Source of the DNA: Pirellulales bacterium
GTDB taxonomy: Bacteria > Planctomycetota > Planctomycetia > Pirellulales > PALSA-1355
DNA length: 64,000 bases
Direction: 5' to 3'
Assembly (NCBI GenBank): GCA_022844125.1
Contig: JALHMI010000003.1
Location: 124,001-188,000 of the forward strand
Shown: positions 8,819-18,153 of the stretch, piece after piece
How the letters are laid out: every line of letters starts with the position of its first letter
Numbering within the stretch: the first letter of the stretch is position 1
Made by a program: the position numbers and the translations under genes
Notes under the pieces: model-generated
Databases searched by the model: none
The model's input: the letters and a program-made list of their open reading frames with translations, nothing else
What the model was told of the DNA's origin: nothing

Positions 8819-9308
8819 ATATCGAGTCGAGATCGACTGCAAGCCTCAAGAGTTGTGGCCATTTCTGGACGAAGCCGACAAGCAGCGAGCGTGGCTCACT
8901 ACGTTGGTCGATATCGTGCCCACGAGCAAGCAGCAGCGCGCCGTCGGTTCGACGTTCGACTTGCGCGTACGCGAGGGGCGACGCCTCACCAACTACGAAG
9001 GGCGGATCAACGCCTACGATCCGCCGCGGCATCTGGGCGTTTCTTTCTGGGGCGGCGCATTTCCGCCGAACATGGTGATGCGCGTCGACTACCGGATCGC
9101 CGAGTTGCCAACCGGCTGCCGCTTGGAGTATTACGCAGAAGTGAATCTCGACAAGCTGCGCGGGCCCATCAAACTCGCCCTCCCCATCGCGCGGGTGTTC
9201 ACCTACTTCCAGCTTCGGCACTTCATGCGGAATTTGAAACGCGTGGCCGAAGAATCTACCCGGGCCGGCGGTGGGAAGCAGCCGCCGCAAAACAAAAAGT
9301 CCAGCTAG
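8808..9308 (+). CDS. SRPBCC-family (START-like) protein
   Basis: A 166-residue protein with the polyketide cyclase/dehydrase-like SRPBCC pattern: 'TEYRVEIDCKPQELWPFLDE', then 'GSTFDLRV', 'YEGRINAYDPPRHLGVSF' and a C-terminal amphipathic helix. These proteins bind hydrophobic ligands, often lipids, and sometimes act as enzymes. The start is placed at the ATG at 8808, where the fold begins, overlapping the PAP2 stop by 11 bases. The pairing with a lipid phosphatase makes a role in lipid handling reasonable, but this is inference. Confidence 0.75.
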   Translation: MRTEYRVEIDCKPQELWPFLDEADKQRAWLTTLVDIVPTSKQQRAVGSTFDLRVREGRRLTNYEGRINAYDPPRHLGVSFWGGAFPPNMVMRVDYRIAELPTGCRLEYYAEVNLDKLRGPIKLALPIARVFTYFQLRHFMRNLKRVAEESTRAGGGKQPPQNKKSS

Positions 9309-9339
9309 GTGCTGTAATCCTGAGGCGGTCGTCCGTTCG

Positions 9340-9369
9340 TTGACACTCCCGGAAAACCGCCAGTAGAAT
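9340..9369 (+). promoter_or_regulatory. sigma-70-type promoter for acs
   Basis: TTGACA at 9340-9345 and TAGAAT at 9364-9369 with an 18-base spacer, about 57 bases before the acs start. It is close to consensus and correctly placed; not experimentally known. Confidence 0.6.
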
Positions 9370-9426
9370 CGAGCCTTCTCCCGGGCAAGATTCTGAAGTT
9401 TTCTAGAGCGGAAAGCGGGTGCGACG

Positions 9427-11379
9427 ATGGCGGAGGATAACGGCGGGCAGCTCGATACGGTGATGCAAGAGACGCGTGTCTTTCCGCCGCACCCCGACTT
9501 TGTGGCCAACGCGCGGATCAGCTCGCTCAAAGCCTATGAAGAACTCTGGGGAGACGCAGCCGGCGACATCGAAAAGTTCTGGGGCAAGTTCGCCCAGGAA
9601 CTGCACTGGTTCGAGCCGTTCACGAAAGTGCTCGACTGGAACTGTCCGGACGCCAAGTGGTTCATCGGTGGCAAGACGAACGTCTCACACAATGCGCTCG
9701 ATCTGCACCTGAACACCTGGCGGAAGAACAAGGCCGCCCTGATCTGGGAAGGGGAGCCCGGCGACACCCGCACGCTGACTTACCAGCAGCTTCATCGCGA
9801 AGTTTGCAAGTTTGCCAACGTGCTCAAGGGGCTGGGCATTGGACCCGGCGACGTGGTGTCGATCTACATGCCGATGGTCCCGGAGCTGGTCGTGGCGATG
9901 CTGGCCTGCGCCCGAATCGGCGCGGTGCACTCGATCATCTTCGCGGGCTTTTCGGCCGAGGCGATTGCCGATCGCAACAACGACGCCAAGGCCAAGCTGC
10001 AGCTCACGGCCGACTATGGTTGGCGGCGCGGGCAGGAGCTAGCGCTGAAGAAAAACGTCGACGAGGCGCTCAAGAAGTCGCCCACGGTTAAGGATTGCAT
10101 CGTGCTCAAGCGGGTCGGTAACCCCGTGCACATGCAGGCCGGGCGCGATCTGTGGTGGCACGACCTGATGGCGGAAGCCTCGGCCGATTGCCCCGCCGAA
10201 CCGCTCGACAGCGAGCACCCCCTGTTCATCCTCTACACCAGCGGCTCGACCGGCAAACCGAAGGGCATTCTGCACACCACGGCGGGTTACAACCTGTACG
10301 TAAAGAAGACGTTCGAGTGGGTCTTCGATCATCACGACGAAGACATCTTCTGGTGTACCGCCGACATCGGCTGGGTCACCGGCCATAGCTACGTGACTTA
10401 TGGTCCGCTCACGGCCGGCGCCACGGTGATGATGTATGAAGGCGCGCCGAACTGGCCGGATGAAGGCCGCTTTTGGGAACTGATCGAGAAGTACCGGCCC
10501 ACGATTTTTTACACCGCGCCGACGGCGATTCGCTCGTTTATCAAATGGGGCGATCACTGGGTCGACAAGCGCGACCTTTCCAGCTTGCGGCTCCTGGGAA
10601 CGGTGGGCGAAGGGATCAATCCCGAAGCCTGGATGTGGTACCACAAGAAAATCGGCGCCCAGCGCTGCCCGATCGTCGACACCTGGTGGCAAACCGAAAC
10701 GGGCGGAATCATGATGAGCCCCCTGCCGGGCGCCATTCCGACCAAACCGGGTAGTTGCACCAAGCCGCTGCCGGGCATCGTGCCGGCCATCGTCAACGCG
10801 GCCGGCGAGCCCGTTCCGCAGGGTCAAGGGGGCTGGCTCGTGATGACGAAGCCTTGGCCTGGGATGTTGCGCGGCATCTGGGGCGATCCCGAGCGATTCC
10901 GCGAACAGTACTGGTCGAAGGTGCCGGGCAAGTACCTGGCCGGCGACAACGCCCGCTGCGATGCCGATGGCTACTACTGGATCATGGGCCGGATCGACGA
11001 CGTGCTGAACGTGGCGGGACATCGCCTGAGCACGATCGAGATCGAGAGCGCCCTGGTCAGTCATCCGAACGTGGCCGAAGCGGCGGCGGTCGGCCGGCCC
11101 GACGAGATCAAGGGCGAAGCCGTGGCGGTATTCGTGACGCTCAAAAGCGGTACACCGAACGAATCACTTCGCAAGGAGCTGCGCGATCACGTGCGGAAGG
11201 AGATCGGCGCGCTCGCCCAACCGGACGACATCCGCTTCACCGCAGCGCTCCCCAAGACGCGCAGCGGCAAGATCATGCGGCGGCTATTGCGCGACATTGC
11301 CAGCGGCAAAACGACCACCGGCGACACCACGACGCTGGAAGATTACACGGTGCTCGCCAAGCTGCGGGATGAGGAGTAG
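9427..11379 (+). CDS. acs: acetyl-CoA synthetase
   Basis: AMP-forming acetate-CoA ligase: acetate + ATP + CoA gives acetyl-CoA + AMP + PPi, in the cytosol. The 650-residue length is standard. Visible are the N-terminal ACAS segment, the P-loop-like A3 core '[11 protein letters not shown]' at about 270-280, 'TWWQTETGG' at about 420, the '[20 protein letters not shown]' hinge region, and near the C-terminus '[10 protein letters not shown]', whose Lys (about 616) is the usual acetylation-controlled catalytic residue. It has its own promoter. Its last 96 bases are overlapped antisense by the read-through end of the broken mazF-like gene. Confidence 0.96.
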   Translation: MAEDNGGQLDTVMQETRVFPPHPDFVANARISSLKAYEELWGDAAGDIEKFWGKFAQELHWFEPFTKVLDWNCPDAKWFIGGKTNVSHNALDLHLNTWRKNKAALIWEGEPGDTRTLTYQQLHREVCKFANVLKGLGIGPGDVVSIYMPMVPELVVAMLACARIGAVHSIIFAGFSAEAIADRNNDAKAKLQLTADYGWRRGQELALKKNVDEALKKSPTVKDCIVLKRVGNPVHMQAGRDLWWHDLMAEASADCPAEPLDSEHPLFILYTSGSTGKPKGILHTTAGYNLYVKKTFEWVFDHHDEDIFWCTADIGWVTGHSYVTYGPLTAGATVMMYEGAPNWPDEGRFWELIEKYRPTIFYTAPTAIRSFIKWGDHWVDKRDLSSLRLLGTVGEGINPEAWMWYHKKIGAQRCPIVDTWWQTETGGIMMSPLPGAIPTKPGSCTKPLPGIVPAIVNAAGEPVPQGQGGWLVMTKPWPGMLRGIWGDPERFREQYWSKVPGKYLAGDNARCDADGYYWIMGRIDDVLNVAGHRLSTIEIESALVSHPNVAEAAAVGRPDEIKGEAVAVFVTLKSGTPNESLRKELRDHVRKEIGALAQPDDIRFTAALPKTRSGKIMRRLLRDIASGKTTTGDTTTLEDYTVLAKLRDEE

Positions 11380-11713
11380 GGCTGCCCAGACAATTCCCAA
11401 CGCTTCCTTCAGTCCAAAGTCCACCGACCGCATCACGTCATCGGGCAATCGACCAATGACGCGTGATATCAGACGTCGCTCAAGCGTCGCAAGGTTTGTG
11501 CAACTGACAACGGAGGGCATCAGAAGGCCCGTTCCGGCAGCTTCAGCCGGATCGACTAGAACTTGAGCAGACTCACCGACGTGACGAGTCGTTGTCGTGA
11601 TCCCGGCTAGGACCGTATTTGCCATCCGACGATTGAACGCGTCGCTTTGCACGACGACAGCCGGGCGCCGCTTGAAACCCAACCAGAACGACGTCACCGC
11701 GGCGCACGTTCAT
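11284..11713 (-). pseudogene. mazF: MazF/PemK-type toxin gene, frameshifted
   Basis: Remnant of an mRNA-interferase toxin. From the ATG at 11713 the first frame reads 'MNVRRGDVVLVGF', a canonical MazF N-terminus. The rest of the family ('KRRPAVVVQSD', 'AGITTTTRH', 'LMPSVVSCTNLATLERRLI', 'GLKEALGI') continues in another frame from about 11673. The usual loop of some 8-10 residues between 'F' and 'KRRP' is missing, so a short deletion of non-multiple-of-three length is likely. The family's normal end falls near 11392; the frame then runs on to 11284, antisense to the acs 3' end. The start overlaps the antitoxin stop as ATGA, as in intact TA operons. Translation from the GTG at 11697 would give a toxin lacking the RRGD strand. 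Confidence 0.8.
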
Positions 11714-11973
11714 AGTTCTTCAGATTCGCCTTCGACACCGTTGTAAACATCGAGTGCGGGATCGTCCCAAATCTCTCGAAACGCCTCTTGCTGCGCGACA
11801 TAGGTGACTTTGACGTCCCACTCATCGACGACAAGCAGCGACTGAACCTGGCTGAACTGTTCTTGACTTAACAGATAGAACAGCTGATTGGAGTTCGGAT
11901 CGACGACCGTAACGGGGCGTCCGCCGCACTCCTCCACTGCTGTTCACTGTTCATCGGTAAGCTTGGGTGTCAT
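11710..11973 (-). pseudogene. antitoxin gene of the MazEF-type pair, early stop codon
   Basis: The frame starts at the ATG at 11973 with 'MTPKLTDEQ', then hits TGA at 11946-11944 and resumes 'TAVEECGGRPVTVVDPNSN' to a normal stop at 11710. The resumed part resembles a class of small planctomycete antitoxins I recall, with an acidic C-terminus ('YNGVEGESEEL') that would cover the toxin. One base change (CGA to TGA) explains the stop. A shorter 75-residue product could start at the GTG at 11937. The stop overlaps the toxin ATG by 4 bases. Both partners are damaged, so this locus is probably decaying. Confidence 0.7.
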
Positions 11974-11979
11974 ATGAGG

Positions 11980-11985
11980 ATTATA
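11980..11985 (-). promoter_or_regulatory. -10 box (TATAAT) of the toxin-antitoxin operon
   Basis: A perfect TATAAT lies 6 bases before the original antitoxin ATG at 11973. Transcription would begin at or next to the start codon, giving a leaderless mRNA. No ribosome-binding site is present, and no good -35 box is seen. Confidence 0.5.
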
Positions 11986-12023
11986 CCCCACTGCAAACAT
12001 CGCCGCTCGAATGATGTCCCGCC

Positions 12024-12992
12024 CTATTCCGGAAACAGCTTCGTCGACAGGTAGCGTTCGCCGAGGTCAGGCAGGATGCAGACGATTGTCTTGCCTTGGT
12101 TCTCAGGCTGCTTGGCCAGGTGCAGAGCAGCCCAAGCGGCGGCGCCACAGCTAATTCCGCACATGAAGCCTTCCTTCTGGGCGAGCTGCCGCGAAGTTTC
12201 CATCGCGTCTTCGTCGCCCACGGTGACCACGCTGTCGATGATGTCGACATTCAGCACCGGCGGTATGAAACCGGCGCCGATCCCCTGGATCATATGCTTG
12301 CCGGGCTTCAGATCCTGGCCAGCTTTGCGCTGAGTGATCACCGGGCTGTTTGCTGGCTCAACGGCCACAATCTTGATACCAGGCTTGCGTTTCTTGAGCA
12401 CTTCGCCCACGCCTGTGATCGTGCCGCCAGTGCCCACGCCGGCCACGAAGATGTCGATGTCCCCGCCGGTGTCGCGCCAGATTTCTTCGGCCGTGGTCTT
12501 GCGGTGAATCTCGGGGTTCGCGGGATTGCTGAACTGCTGGGGCATGAACCAGTTCTTGTTTTCTTTGAGCAGCTCGTCGGCCTTTCGCATGGCGCCGGGC
12601 ATGCCATCGGCGGCCGGGGTGAGGATTACTTCAGCGCCGAAAGCCTTCAGCAGCCGGCGACGCTCGAGGCTCATGCTTTCGGGCATCGTAACCTTCAGCT
12701 TGTATCCGCGAGCCGCGCACACGTACGCGAGCGCGATACCCGTATTGCCGCTGGTAGGCTCAATGATGACGGTATCTTTATTGAGTTTGCCATCGCGTTC
12801 GGCGGCATCGATCATCGCCCGGCCGATGCGATCCTTCACGCTCCACAGCGGGTTGAAGTTTTCCAGTTTGGCGATCACGGTGGCCACACAGCCCTCACTG
12901 ATGCGGCGAAGCTTCACCAGCGGGGTGTTGCCGATGCAGCGGGTGATGTCGTCGCTAATGCCGGCGTGCTTGGTTTCCGTGGCGGTGGCCAT
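12024..12992 (-). CDS. cysK: cysteine synthase (O-acetylserine sulfhydrylase)
   Basis: PLP enzyme joining O-acetylserine and sulfide to give cysteine and acetate. Length is 322 residues, as usual. The Schiff-base Lys is K53 in 'SVKDRIG', the substrate loop 'TSGNTG' lies at 80-85, the phosphate-cup '[10 protein letters not shown]' at about 180, and 'GISCGAA' near the C-terminus. A GAGGAG site sits 5 bases before the ATG, and a near-consensus promoter lies upstream at 13055-13084. It is a single-gene unit here, with no cysE nearby. Confidence 0.95.
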   Translation of the reverse strand: MATATETKHAGISDDITRCIGNTPLVKLRRISEGCVATVIAKLENFNPLWSVKDRIGRAMIDAAERDGKLNKDTVIIEPTSGNTGIALAYVCAARGYKLKVTMPESMSLERRRLLKAFGAEVILTPAADGMPGAMRKADELLKENKNWFMPQQFSNPANPEIHRKTTAEEIWRDTGGDIDIFVAGVGTGGTITGVGEVLKKRKPGIKIVAVEPANSPVITQRKAGQDLKPGKHMIQGIGAGFIPPVLNVDIIDSVVTVGDEDAMETSRQLAQKEGFMCGISCGAAAWAALHLAKQPENQGKTIVCILPDLGERYLSTKLFPE

Positions 12993-13054
12993 GACTTCTC
13001 CTCAAAGTAGAAACGTGCAAATCGATCGATTCGAGCCGCATGGCTGAACCGGCG

Positions 13055-13084
13055 ATTATATCGCGATTAGAAAAAACGGGTCAA
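13055..13084 (-). promoter_or_regulatory. sigma-70-type promoter for cysK
   Basis: On the minus strand TTGACC (13084-13079), an 18-base spacer and a perfect TATAAT (13060-13055) lie about 60 bases before the cysK start. Its position and match make it a good candidate. Confidence 0.6.
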
Positions 13085-13128
13085 CGCCGCATCTTGTGCG
13101 GTTCAGGTAGGCTTGGCTTGCGCAACGC

Positions 13129-13854
13129 CTATTCCTTTCGCTGCGCAAACATCCAGTCCAGCAGTTCGCCCGAGGTGTAGGCCGGCGTCCAGCTATCGTG
13201 CCCCACGCCGGCCAGCTCCGTGTAGCGTGGTGCCCCACCGGCGGCACGGACGGCATCGATCATGACGCGCGAACGGCTCACGGGCACCACGTCGTCCGCA
13301 TTGCCGTGCCAGGCCCAGACGGGAACGTTAACGAGTCGATCGGCGTACAACTCGTCCCCACCTCCGCAGATCGGCGCGACGGCAGCCCAGCGCTCGGCGG
13401 CCCGAGTTCCTAAATCCCAGGAGCCATACCCTCCCATGGAAAGGCCGGTCAGATAGAGCCGATGCTTGTCTATCGGAAAGCTCGCGAGGACGTCGTCGAT
13501 CGCCGCGAGCACGGCCTGCATCATTGGTCCTGGCTCGACCCGCGGCGCGCAGCGATCCAAGGCACGTGGCGTTTCGACCCAGTAGGTGTTTGCTCGGCAC
13601 TGCGGAGCAAGCAGATGGCAGGGGTACTTCGCGCGGTGGTCCTCAGTGGCGAGCCAGCTCGGCAGGTAGCGGAGCTGGGCCTCGTTATCCGAGCCGCGCT
13701 CGCCTGCCCCGTGCAAGTAGACCACCAGAGGAAAGAGCTGGCCCGACTGCCCCCCGGCGGGCTCCATCAGACGGTAAGGATAGGTCCCGCCAGCCAGGGC
13801 CGAAACCGGGACTGTGCGACTGGCATAGAGTTTCTCAATCTGGGAGTCGATCAT
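13129..13854 (-). CDS. alpha/beta-hydrolase esterase (prolyl-oligopeptidase/PHB-depolymerase-like)
   Basis: A 241-residue cytosolic hydrolase. The core shows 'VVYLHGAGERGSDN' (oxyanion region), the nucleophile elbow 'GLSMGGYGSW' with the catalytic Ser, 'WHGNADDVVPV' with the acid Asp, and 'GVGHDSW' with the catalytic His. This arrangement is typical of planctomycete phospholipase/carboxylesterase-like proteins. There is no signal peptide from the ATG at 13854; the frame extends to 13932, but the added residues do not look like the family. Substrate unknown. Confidence 0.8.
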   Translation of the reverse strand: MIDSQIEKLYASRTVPVSALAGGTYPYRLMEPAGGQSGQLFPLVVYLHGAGERGSDNEAQLRYLPSWLATEDHRAKYPCHLLAPQCRANTYWVETPRALDRCAPRVEPGPMMQAVLAAIDDVLASFPIDKHRLYLTGLSMGGYGSWDLGTRAAERWAAVAPICGGGDELYADRLVNVPVWAWHGNADDVVPVSRSRVMIDAVRAAGGAPRYTELAGVGHDSWTPAYTSGELLDWMFAQRKE

Positions 13855-13997
13855 GGGCTGGCTACCGGGAGTCAGAATGTGCTCAAAATGCTGAAAATTA
13901 CGGCCCTTAGCTCGCGTTTTGCGCGAGTGCAAGTGATGGACAGCGGGCGCGCGGCGGTGCTAAACTTGAAATGGTACCTATCTCTTTCGGAGGGACT

Positions 13998-16943
13998 ATG
14001 TCGACCACTTCTTGTCCGCGCTGCTCCGCACAGGTAACTCTACCCGTGGGCGTGAGCAATGATGCCACGGTCCGCTGCCCGTTGTGTCATGCCCACTATA
14101 CGCTGGCTGACGCGCTGGTGAACATGCCGCCCCTGTTGGAAGTGGTCGGCGGCGACGAAGGCGAATCGCTGGCCGCCGACTGGCTTGATGAGCCGCAGTC
14201 CAAAGGACTGGCGGACGACGACGCTCCGATCGCCACCGCGCTGCCCATCGACGAGATGGATGAAGAAGCCAGCGAAGCCGAGACGCTCGAACTGGGCAGC
14301 CTGGAACTGGGCAGCCTGGAGTTGGACGACGAACCCGTGGGCGGAGTCGGTCAGGAAACAGTGGCCGAGGACCTGGGATTCTCGACGATCGAATCACCGG
14401 ACGATCTCGAACTTAAAGCAGCCCTCCCGGCGGATGACGATGACGTGCTCGATGGTGACGACATCCTGGGCGAACTCAGTGGCGACGACCTGACCGCCGG
14501 TCCGGCCGAAGAAGAAGAACTGCCGCTCGATTTCGGCGAAGAGCTCTCAGCCGAAGCGGCAGGCGCCGAAACGATGGAATTCAGTGCCGAATCGCTGGCC
14601 GGGTTTAGCGAGTCGGACGCCGGGGAGTTGAAGTTCGACCTCGATTCCGAGGCCGATGACGCGGGGGGCGCCACGATCGACTTCTCCGCCCCGCTCGAAG
14701 AGAAGGACGAGTTTGGTGAAGCCAAGGTGGACGAACTCGCCTTCGATTCCATCGACAGCGAAGGCGAGACCGTGCGGTTCGAACCCAGTGCGACCGGATT
14801 TGGTGGGGAAGAATTGAAGTTTGACGATCCGCTGGCGAGTGAAGCGCCCGAGGGGGACGAGCTGCGCGAGTTCGAAGACTTGCGTTTCGAGCCGTCGGAC
14901 GAAGCGACGGATGCACCAGAGGTGGTGCCCGTAGCGGCGGTGATGGCGGTGACGCCGGGCGAGGCCGCCGAAGAACCCAAGGGAAAGAAGGGCAAAAAGG
15001 AAAAGAAGAAGAAAGAGAAGAAGGTCAAAGTCAAAGCCGAGTCCTCTGGTGATAAGCCCAAGCGGTCACTGGTCGGAGTCTTGGTGGGCATGCTGATCGC
15101 AATTCCCGCCGCACTTTACGGGGCGCTGTGGCTCGGTCGCGACTACGACCTGGTGGGTCTGAGCAATTATCTGCCGGCTGCAGTGCTACCAGGGGAGTAC
15201 AGCAAGAAAACCGTCGTAGCGCAGACCTACGTGCCCCCGGCAGCGTCTATGCCGAGCGTGGATACCGCGCCAGCGGTTGACGAAGCCACGACCCAAACGC
15301 CGGCGGAAGTAGTGCCAGCCGAAGAACTGCCCGCCGGTGATGAAAGCACGGCCCACACGACCGCGCGGCCCGCGACCGACGATCCGGCAACCTCCGAGGA
15401 GATGCCGGCGGATGCCACGGCTGATGTAGCGCCGAGCCTGGCTGAACCGACCGACGCCGCTCCGGCGGACGAGATGCCCGCCGACGCCCCGGCTGAAGCG
15501 GCGTCACCTGCGGAAGATGATCTATTCGCTCCCGCGACCGACACGCCCGCCGCCGAACCAGCGGCCGACTCGCCGGCAGAAGCACCTGCGGAGAGCGATC
15601 CGTTCGCGCCGGCGGAAGAGATGCCTGCCGAGCCAGCCGATGCGGCGGCCGACCCGTTCGCGCCGGCGACTGACGCTCCTGCGACCGAGGCACCCGCCAC
15701 GGACGCCCCGGCCGAAAGCGATCCCTTTGCTCCGGCAGCCGATACTCCTGCCGAACCCACCGCTGACCCAGCAGACGACCTGTTTGCACCGGCGACGGAT
15801 GCTCCAGCTGCTGAGGCTTCGGCCGAGGCGATGCCGGCGGAAGAAACTCCGGCGGCGCCGGCCGAAGACGATCTGTTCGCGCCGGCGACCGATGCTCCTG
15901 CGGCTGAACCTGCCGCGGCTGAACCTGCCGCGCCCGCGGAAGCCGATCCGTTTGCTCCGGCAATTGAGCCAGCCGCGCCGGCAGAAGCCCCCGCTGAAGC
16001 ACCGGTCGAGATGCCCGTTGAAGAGAACGATGCCTTCGCTCCGGCCACGGAACCGGCTGCCGAACTCGCCGCACCGCCCGCTGATACGACGCGACCGGCC
16101 GAGCCCGATCCGTTTGCTCCCAAACCCGTCACGCCTGCGGAAGAGATGCCGGCCGCAGAGGATCCGGCCGATCCGCTGACCGATACTCCAGCACCTGCCG
16201 GCGAGGACGTTCTCGCGCCGGCGCCTGCTGAGGAGATGCCAGCCGCTCCGGCAGCGGAAGACCCGCTTTCGATTCCTGCCGAACCGGCTGCTCCCGAGTT
16301 GCCCACAGACGCTTTCGCCGAACCCGCGCTCCCGACTCCCGCCGTCGATCGCGTTGGACCGCGCAACGTGCAGCCCGTCTCACCGGCGGAGCTGACAGGC
16401 GCAATGCAGTCGGCGTTCGTGGCAAACCAACAATTGATTGCCGCCGAAGCTGCTGCCGATGAGGCCCAGCTTCGCAAAGCCAGGGCGGCGTTCTACGTCA
16501 ACCTGTTCGGAATGGCCGATGCAATCACTGCCGCGCAACAAGGCGCCGGCGCGGCTGAACTCGATCCGCAGCTCCAACAGCTCGCCACGATCCTGAAACA
16601 GCAGTTGACGGCCGATCCACGCAGGCTCGAATCGCTCAAAGTCTTCGGCGCCCGCTGGATCGGTTTCCCCAAGCGCACGACCGATGGCGTGGTGGTTTCG
16701 GGCACCGTCGAGAGCGCGGGGCAGGTCGGACAGCTCTTCCACACCAAGGCCCGCCTGGGTAGCGGTGCGGATGCTCCGCTGGTGACAATCGTTTCCGCAA
16801 CTGATCCGCAACTTGCCAGCGGCGACACCGTAGTGGCGCTGGGCAGCATCGTTCAGCGGCCGGCCGAGGAGATTGCCGGCTACCAGGGAAGCGATCCGTC
16901 GGTGGTATGGAGCGGCATGGCGATGAAGGTGCCGGCCAACTAA
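13998..16943 (+). CDS. zinc-ribbon membrane protein with long Ala/Pro repeat region, function unknown
   Basis: A 981-residue protein in five parts. Residues 1-35 are a zinc ribbon with C6-x2-C9 and C27-x2-C30 (MJ0042-like). Residues about 50-320 are very acidic and probably disordered. A Lys-rich patch ('KGKKGKKEKKKKEKK') precedes one transmembrane helix at about 358-382. Residues about 415-790 are repeats of Asp/Glu-Ala-Pro built around 'DPFAPA' and 'DLFAPATDAPA'. The last 190 residues form a conserved-looking globular domain ending 'VWSGMAMKVPAN'. GGAGGG 4 bases before 13998 sets the start. The expected topology is zinc ribbon inside and repeat plus C-terminal domain outside, spanning a wide periplasm. 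No function is known to me. Confidence 0.7.
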   Translation: MSTTSCPRCSAQVTLPVGVSNDATVRCPLCHAHYTLADALVNMPPLLEVVGGDEGESLAADWLDEPQSKGLADDDAPIATALPIDEMDEEASEAETLELGSLELGSLELDDEPVGGVGQETVAEDLGFSTIESPDDLELKAALPADDDDVLDGDDILGELSGDDLTAGPAEEEELPLDFGEELSAEAAGAETMEFSAESLAGFSESDAGELKFDLDSEADDAGGATIDFSAPLEEKDEFGEAKVDELAFDSIDSEGETVRFEPSATGFGGEELKFDDPLASEAPEGDELREFEDLRFEPSDEATDAPEVVPVAAVMAVTPGEAAEEPKGKKGKKEKKKKEKKVKVKAESSGDKPKRSLVGVLVGMLIAIPAALYGALWLGRDYDLVGLSNYLPAAVLPGEYSKKTVVAQTYVPPAASMPSVDTAPAVDEATTQTPAEVVPAEELPAGDESTAHTTARPATDDPATSEEMPADATADVAPSLAEPTDAAPADEMPADAPAEAASPAEDDLFAPATDTPAAEPAADSPAEAPAESDPFAPAEEMPAEPADAAADPFAPATDAPATEAPATDAPAESDPFAPAADTPAEPTADPADDLFAPATDAPAAEASAEAMPAEETPAAPAEDDLFAPATDAPAAEPAAAEPAAPAEADPFAPAIEPAAPAEAPAEAPVEMPVEENDAFAPATEPAAELAAPPADTTRPAEPDPFAPKPVTPAEEMPAAEDPADPLTDTPAPAGEDVLAPAPAEEMPAAPAAEDPLSIPAEPAAPELPTDAFAEPALPTPAVDRVGPRNVQPVSPAELTGAMQSAFVANQQLIAAEAAADEAQLRKARAAFYVNLFGMADAITAAQQGAGAAELDPQLQQLATILKQQLTADPRRLESLKVFGARWIGFPKRTTDGVVVSGTVESAGQVGQLFHTKARLGSGADAPLVTIVSATDPQLASGDTVVALGSIVQRPAEEIAGYQGSDPSVVWSGMAMKVPAN

Positions 16944-16980
16944 GCCCACGGATGAATGGTGGTCGCGAGGGAGCGTGACA

Positions 16981-18057
16981 ATGACCGACGAAACAGCGCA
17001 CAGTGACGGGGGGTCGCCCGAATCCGAGAGCGCGGAACAGGCGAGTCCCGCGCGGACTGCGTACGAGCACCTGTCGTATCTTTTGTCGCTGCCGGAGCGC
17101 GTCGTGCGAGGCGGTTCGGGCCTGGTCGGCGGGATGGCGCGTGAAAGCGCGGAGCTCTTGGTGCCGCAGTCTTTTCAGAGTTCGCGGACCTACAGCACAA
17201 TGGTCCGCCAGATGCTCGACTTCATGGTCCACGACGTCGGCGGTGTGCCGTCGGGCGAGACTCCGAGTTCCACGGCGGAAGTTGACAACTACGTGGCGCG
17301 CAAAGCGGTCGGCAACTTTCTCGACATGGCCTCGATGGCCACGCTGCACATCTCGCCGCTGGTTATTCTGGCCGCGGTGAGCGACGTGGCCTATGGCTCG
17401 CAGAATTATCTCAAGGAACTCGCTGAAGAGCTCAAGCAGCAAGGCGTGATCGATCGTCAGTCGCGTATCGATCATGTGAACGACTTGCTGGGCGCCGTCT
17501 CGCACGCCACGGCCAAGACCAGCGAAGCCTTCGACACGCCGCCGCTGTCGATTGAAGGCCTCCGACAAACGCTGGCCGAAACGAAGGCCGCCATCGCGGC
17601 CGGTGCGAAGGGCGAGATTCCCAGCGAAGCGGAAGTCGACCAGATGTGGCGACAAATGCGTGAGATCGCCGAACGCGAGGGGGTCGATCTGCTAGCCGTG
17701 GGCGGGGCAACGACGATCCAGTCGCTGGGAAAGTTCGCCACGGTTTCGCGCGGCGCGCTCTCAACGGTACGCGTGACCGGTCGGCTCTTCGACAAGCATG
17801 TGCTCGACCATTACTCGCAATCCCTATCGGAAATCCAGCAAAGGGGCTTCTATCCCTCGATCGCCGACTCCTGCGAACCGTATCTCGCTGCCGTCTGGGA
17901 CAATTTCGCCTGCAGCCGTCGCACGGTCACCGAGAACTTGCTGGATGGCACTCTCATCGGCAGCGGCTTGAACACGCTCAGGGCGTGGATATCGAAGCCG
18001 GCTGAGCCAGAGGCATCCCCCGGCTCGGACTCGAAACCCGAAGCTGGCACCTCCTGA
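16981..18057 (+). CDS. conserved hypothetical protein
   Basis: A 358-residue protein without a signal peptide. Residues 1-25 are acidic and polar; the middle is largely helical ('YEHLSYLLSLPERVV', 'NFLDMASMATLHISPLVILAAVSDVAYGS'), with one moderately hydrophobic segment at about 120-140 that may contact membranes. The C-terminal tail is Pro/Glu/Ser-rich. GAGGGAG 7 bases before the ATG at 16981 fits better than the GTG at 16975. It begins only 37 bases after the zinc-ribbon protein and is probably in its operon. I do not recognise a family. Confidence 0.6.
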   Translation: MTDETAHSDGGSPESESAEQASPARTAYEHLSYLLSLPERVVRGGSGLVGGMARESAELLVPQSFQSSRTYSTMVRQMLDFMVHDVGGVPSGETPSSTAEVDNYVARKAVGNFLDMASMATLHISPLVILAAVSDVAYGSQNYLKELAEELKQQGVIDRQSRIDHVNDLLGAVSHATAKTSEAFDTPPLSIEGLRQTLAETKAAIAAGAKGEIPSEAEVDQMWRQMREIAEREGVDLLAVGGATTIQSLGKFATVSRGALSTVRVTGRLFDKHVLDHYSQSLSEIQQRGFYPSIADSCEPYLAAVWDNFACSRRTVTENLLDGTLIGSGLNTLRAWISKPAEPEASPGSDSKPEAGTS

Positions 18058-18120
18058 ATCGTCGCCGTACACGGCAGCCAGGATTGCGTGAGGCGCGAGG
18101 CTCACCTAGAATTGATCATC

Positions 18121-18135
18121 TGAGAACGAGTCTCA
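18121..18135. promoter_or_regulatory. putative Fur box of the feo operon
   Basis: TGAGAACGAGTCTCA is an inverted repeat (TGAGA/TCTCA) resembling the 7-1-7 Fur site. It lies 18 bases before the feoA ATG and just after a -10-like TAGAAT at 18107-18112, so it would cover the start of transcription. Iron-dependent repression of feoAB by Fur is common in bacteria; here it is inferred from sequence only. Confidence 0.45.
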
Positions 18136-18153
18136 ATAAGCAGACGGCGATCT

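Noticed and set aside
11386-11980. A CRISPR array, insertion sequence or phage remnant around the broken toxin-antitoxin genes
   Set aside because: No direct repeats, terminal inverted repeats or transposase fragments were seen there or elsewhere in the window.
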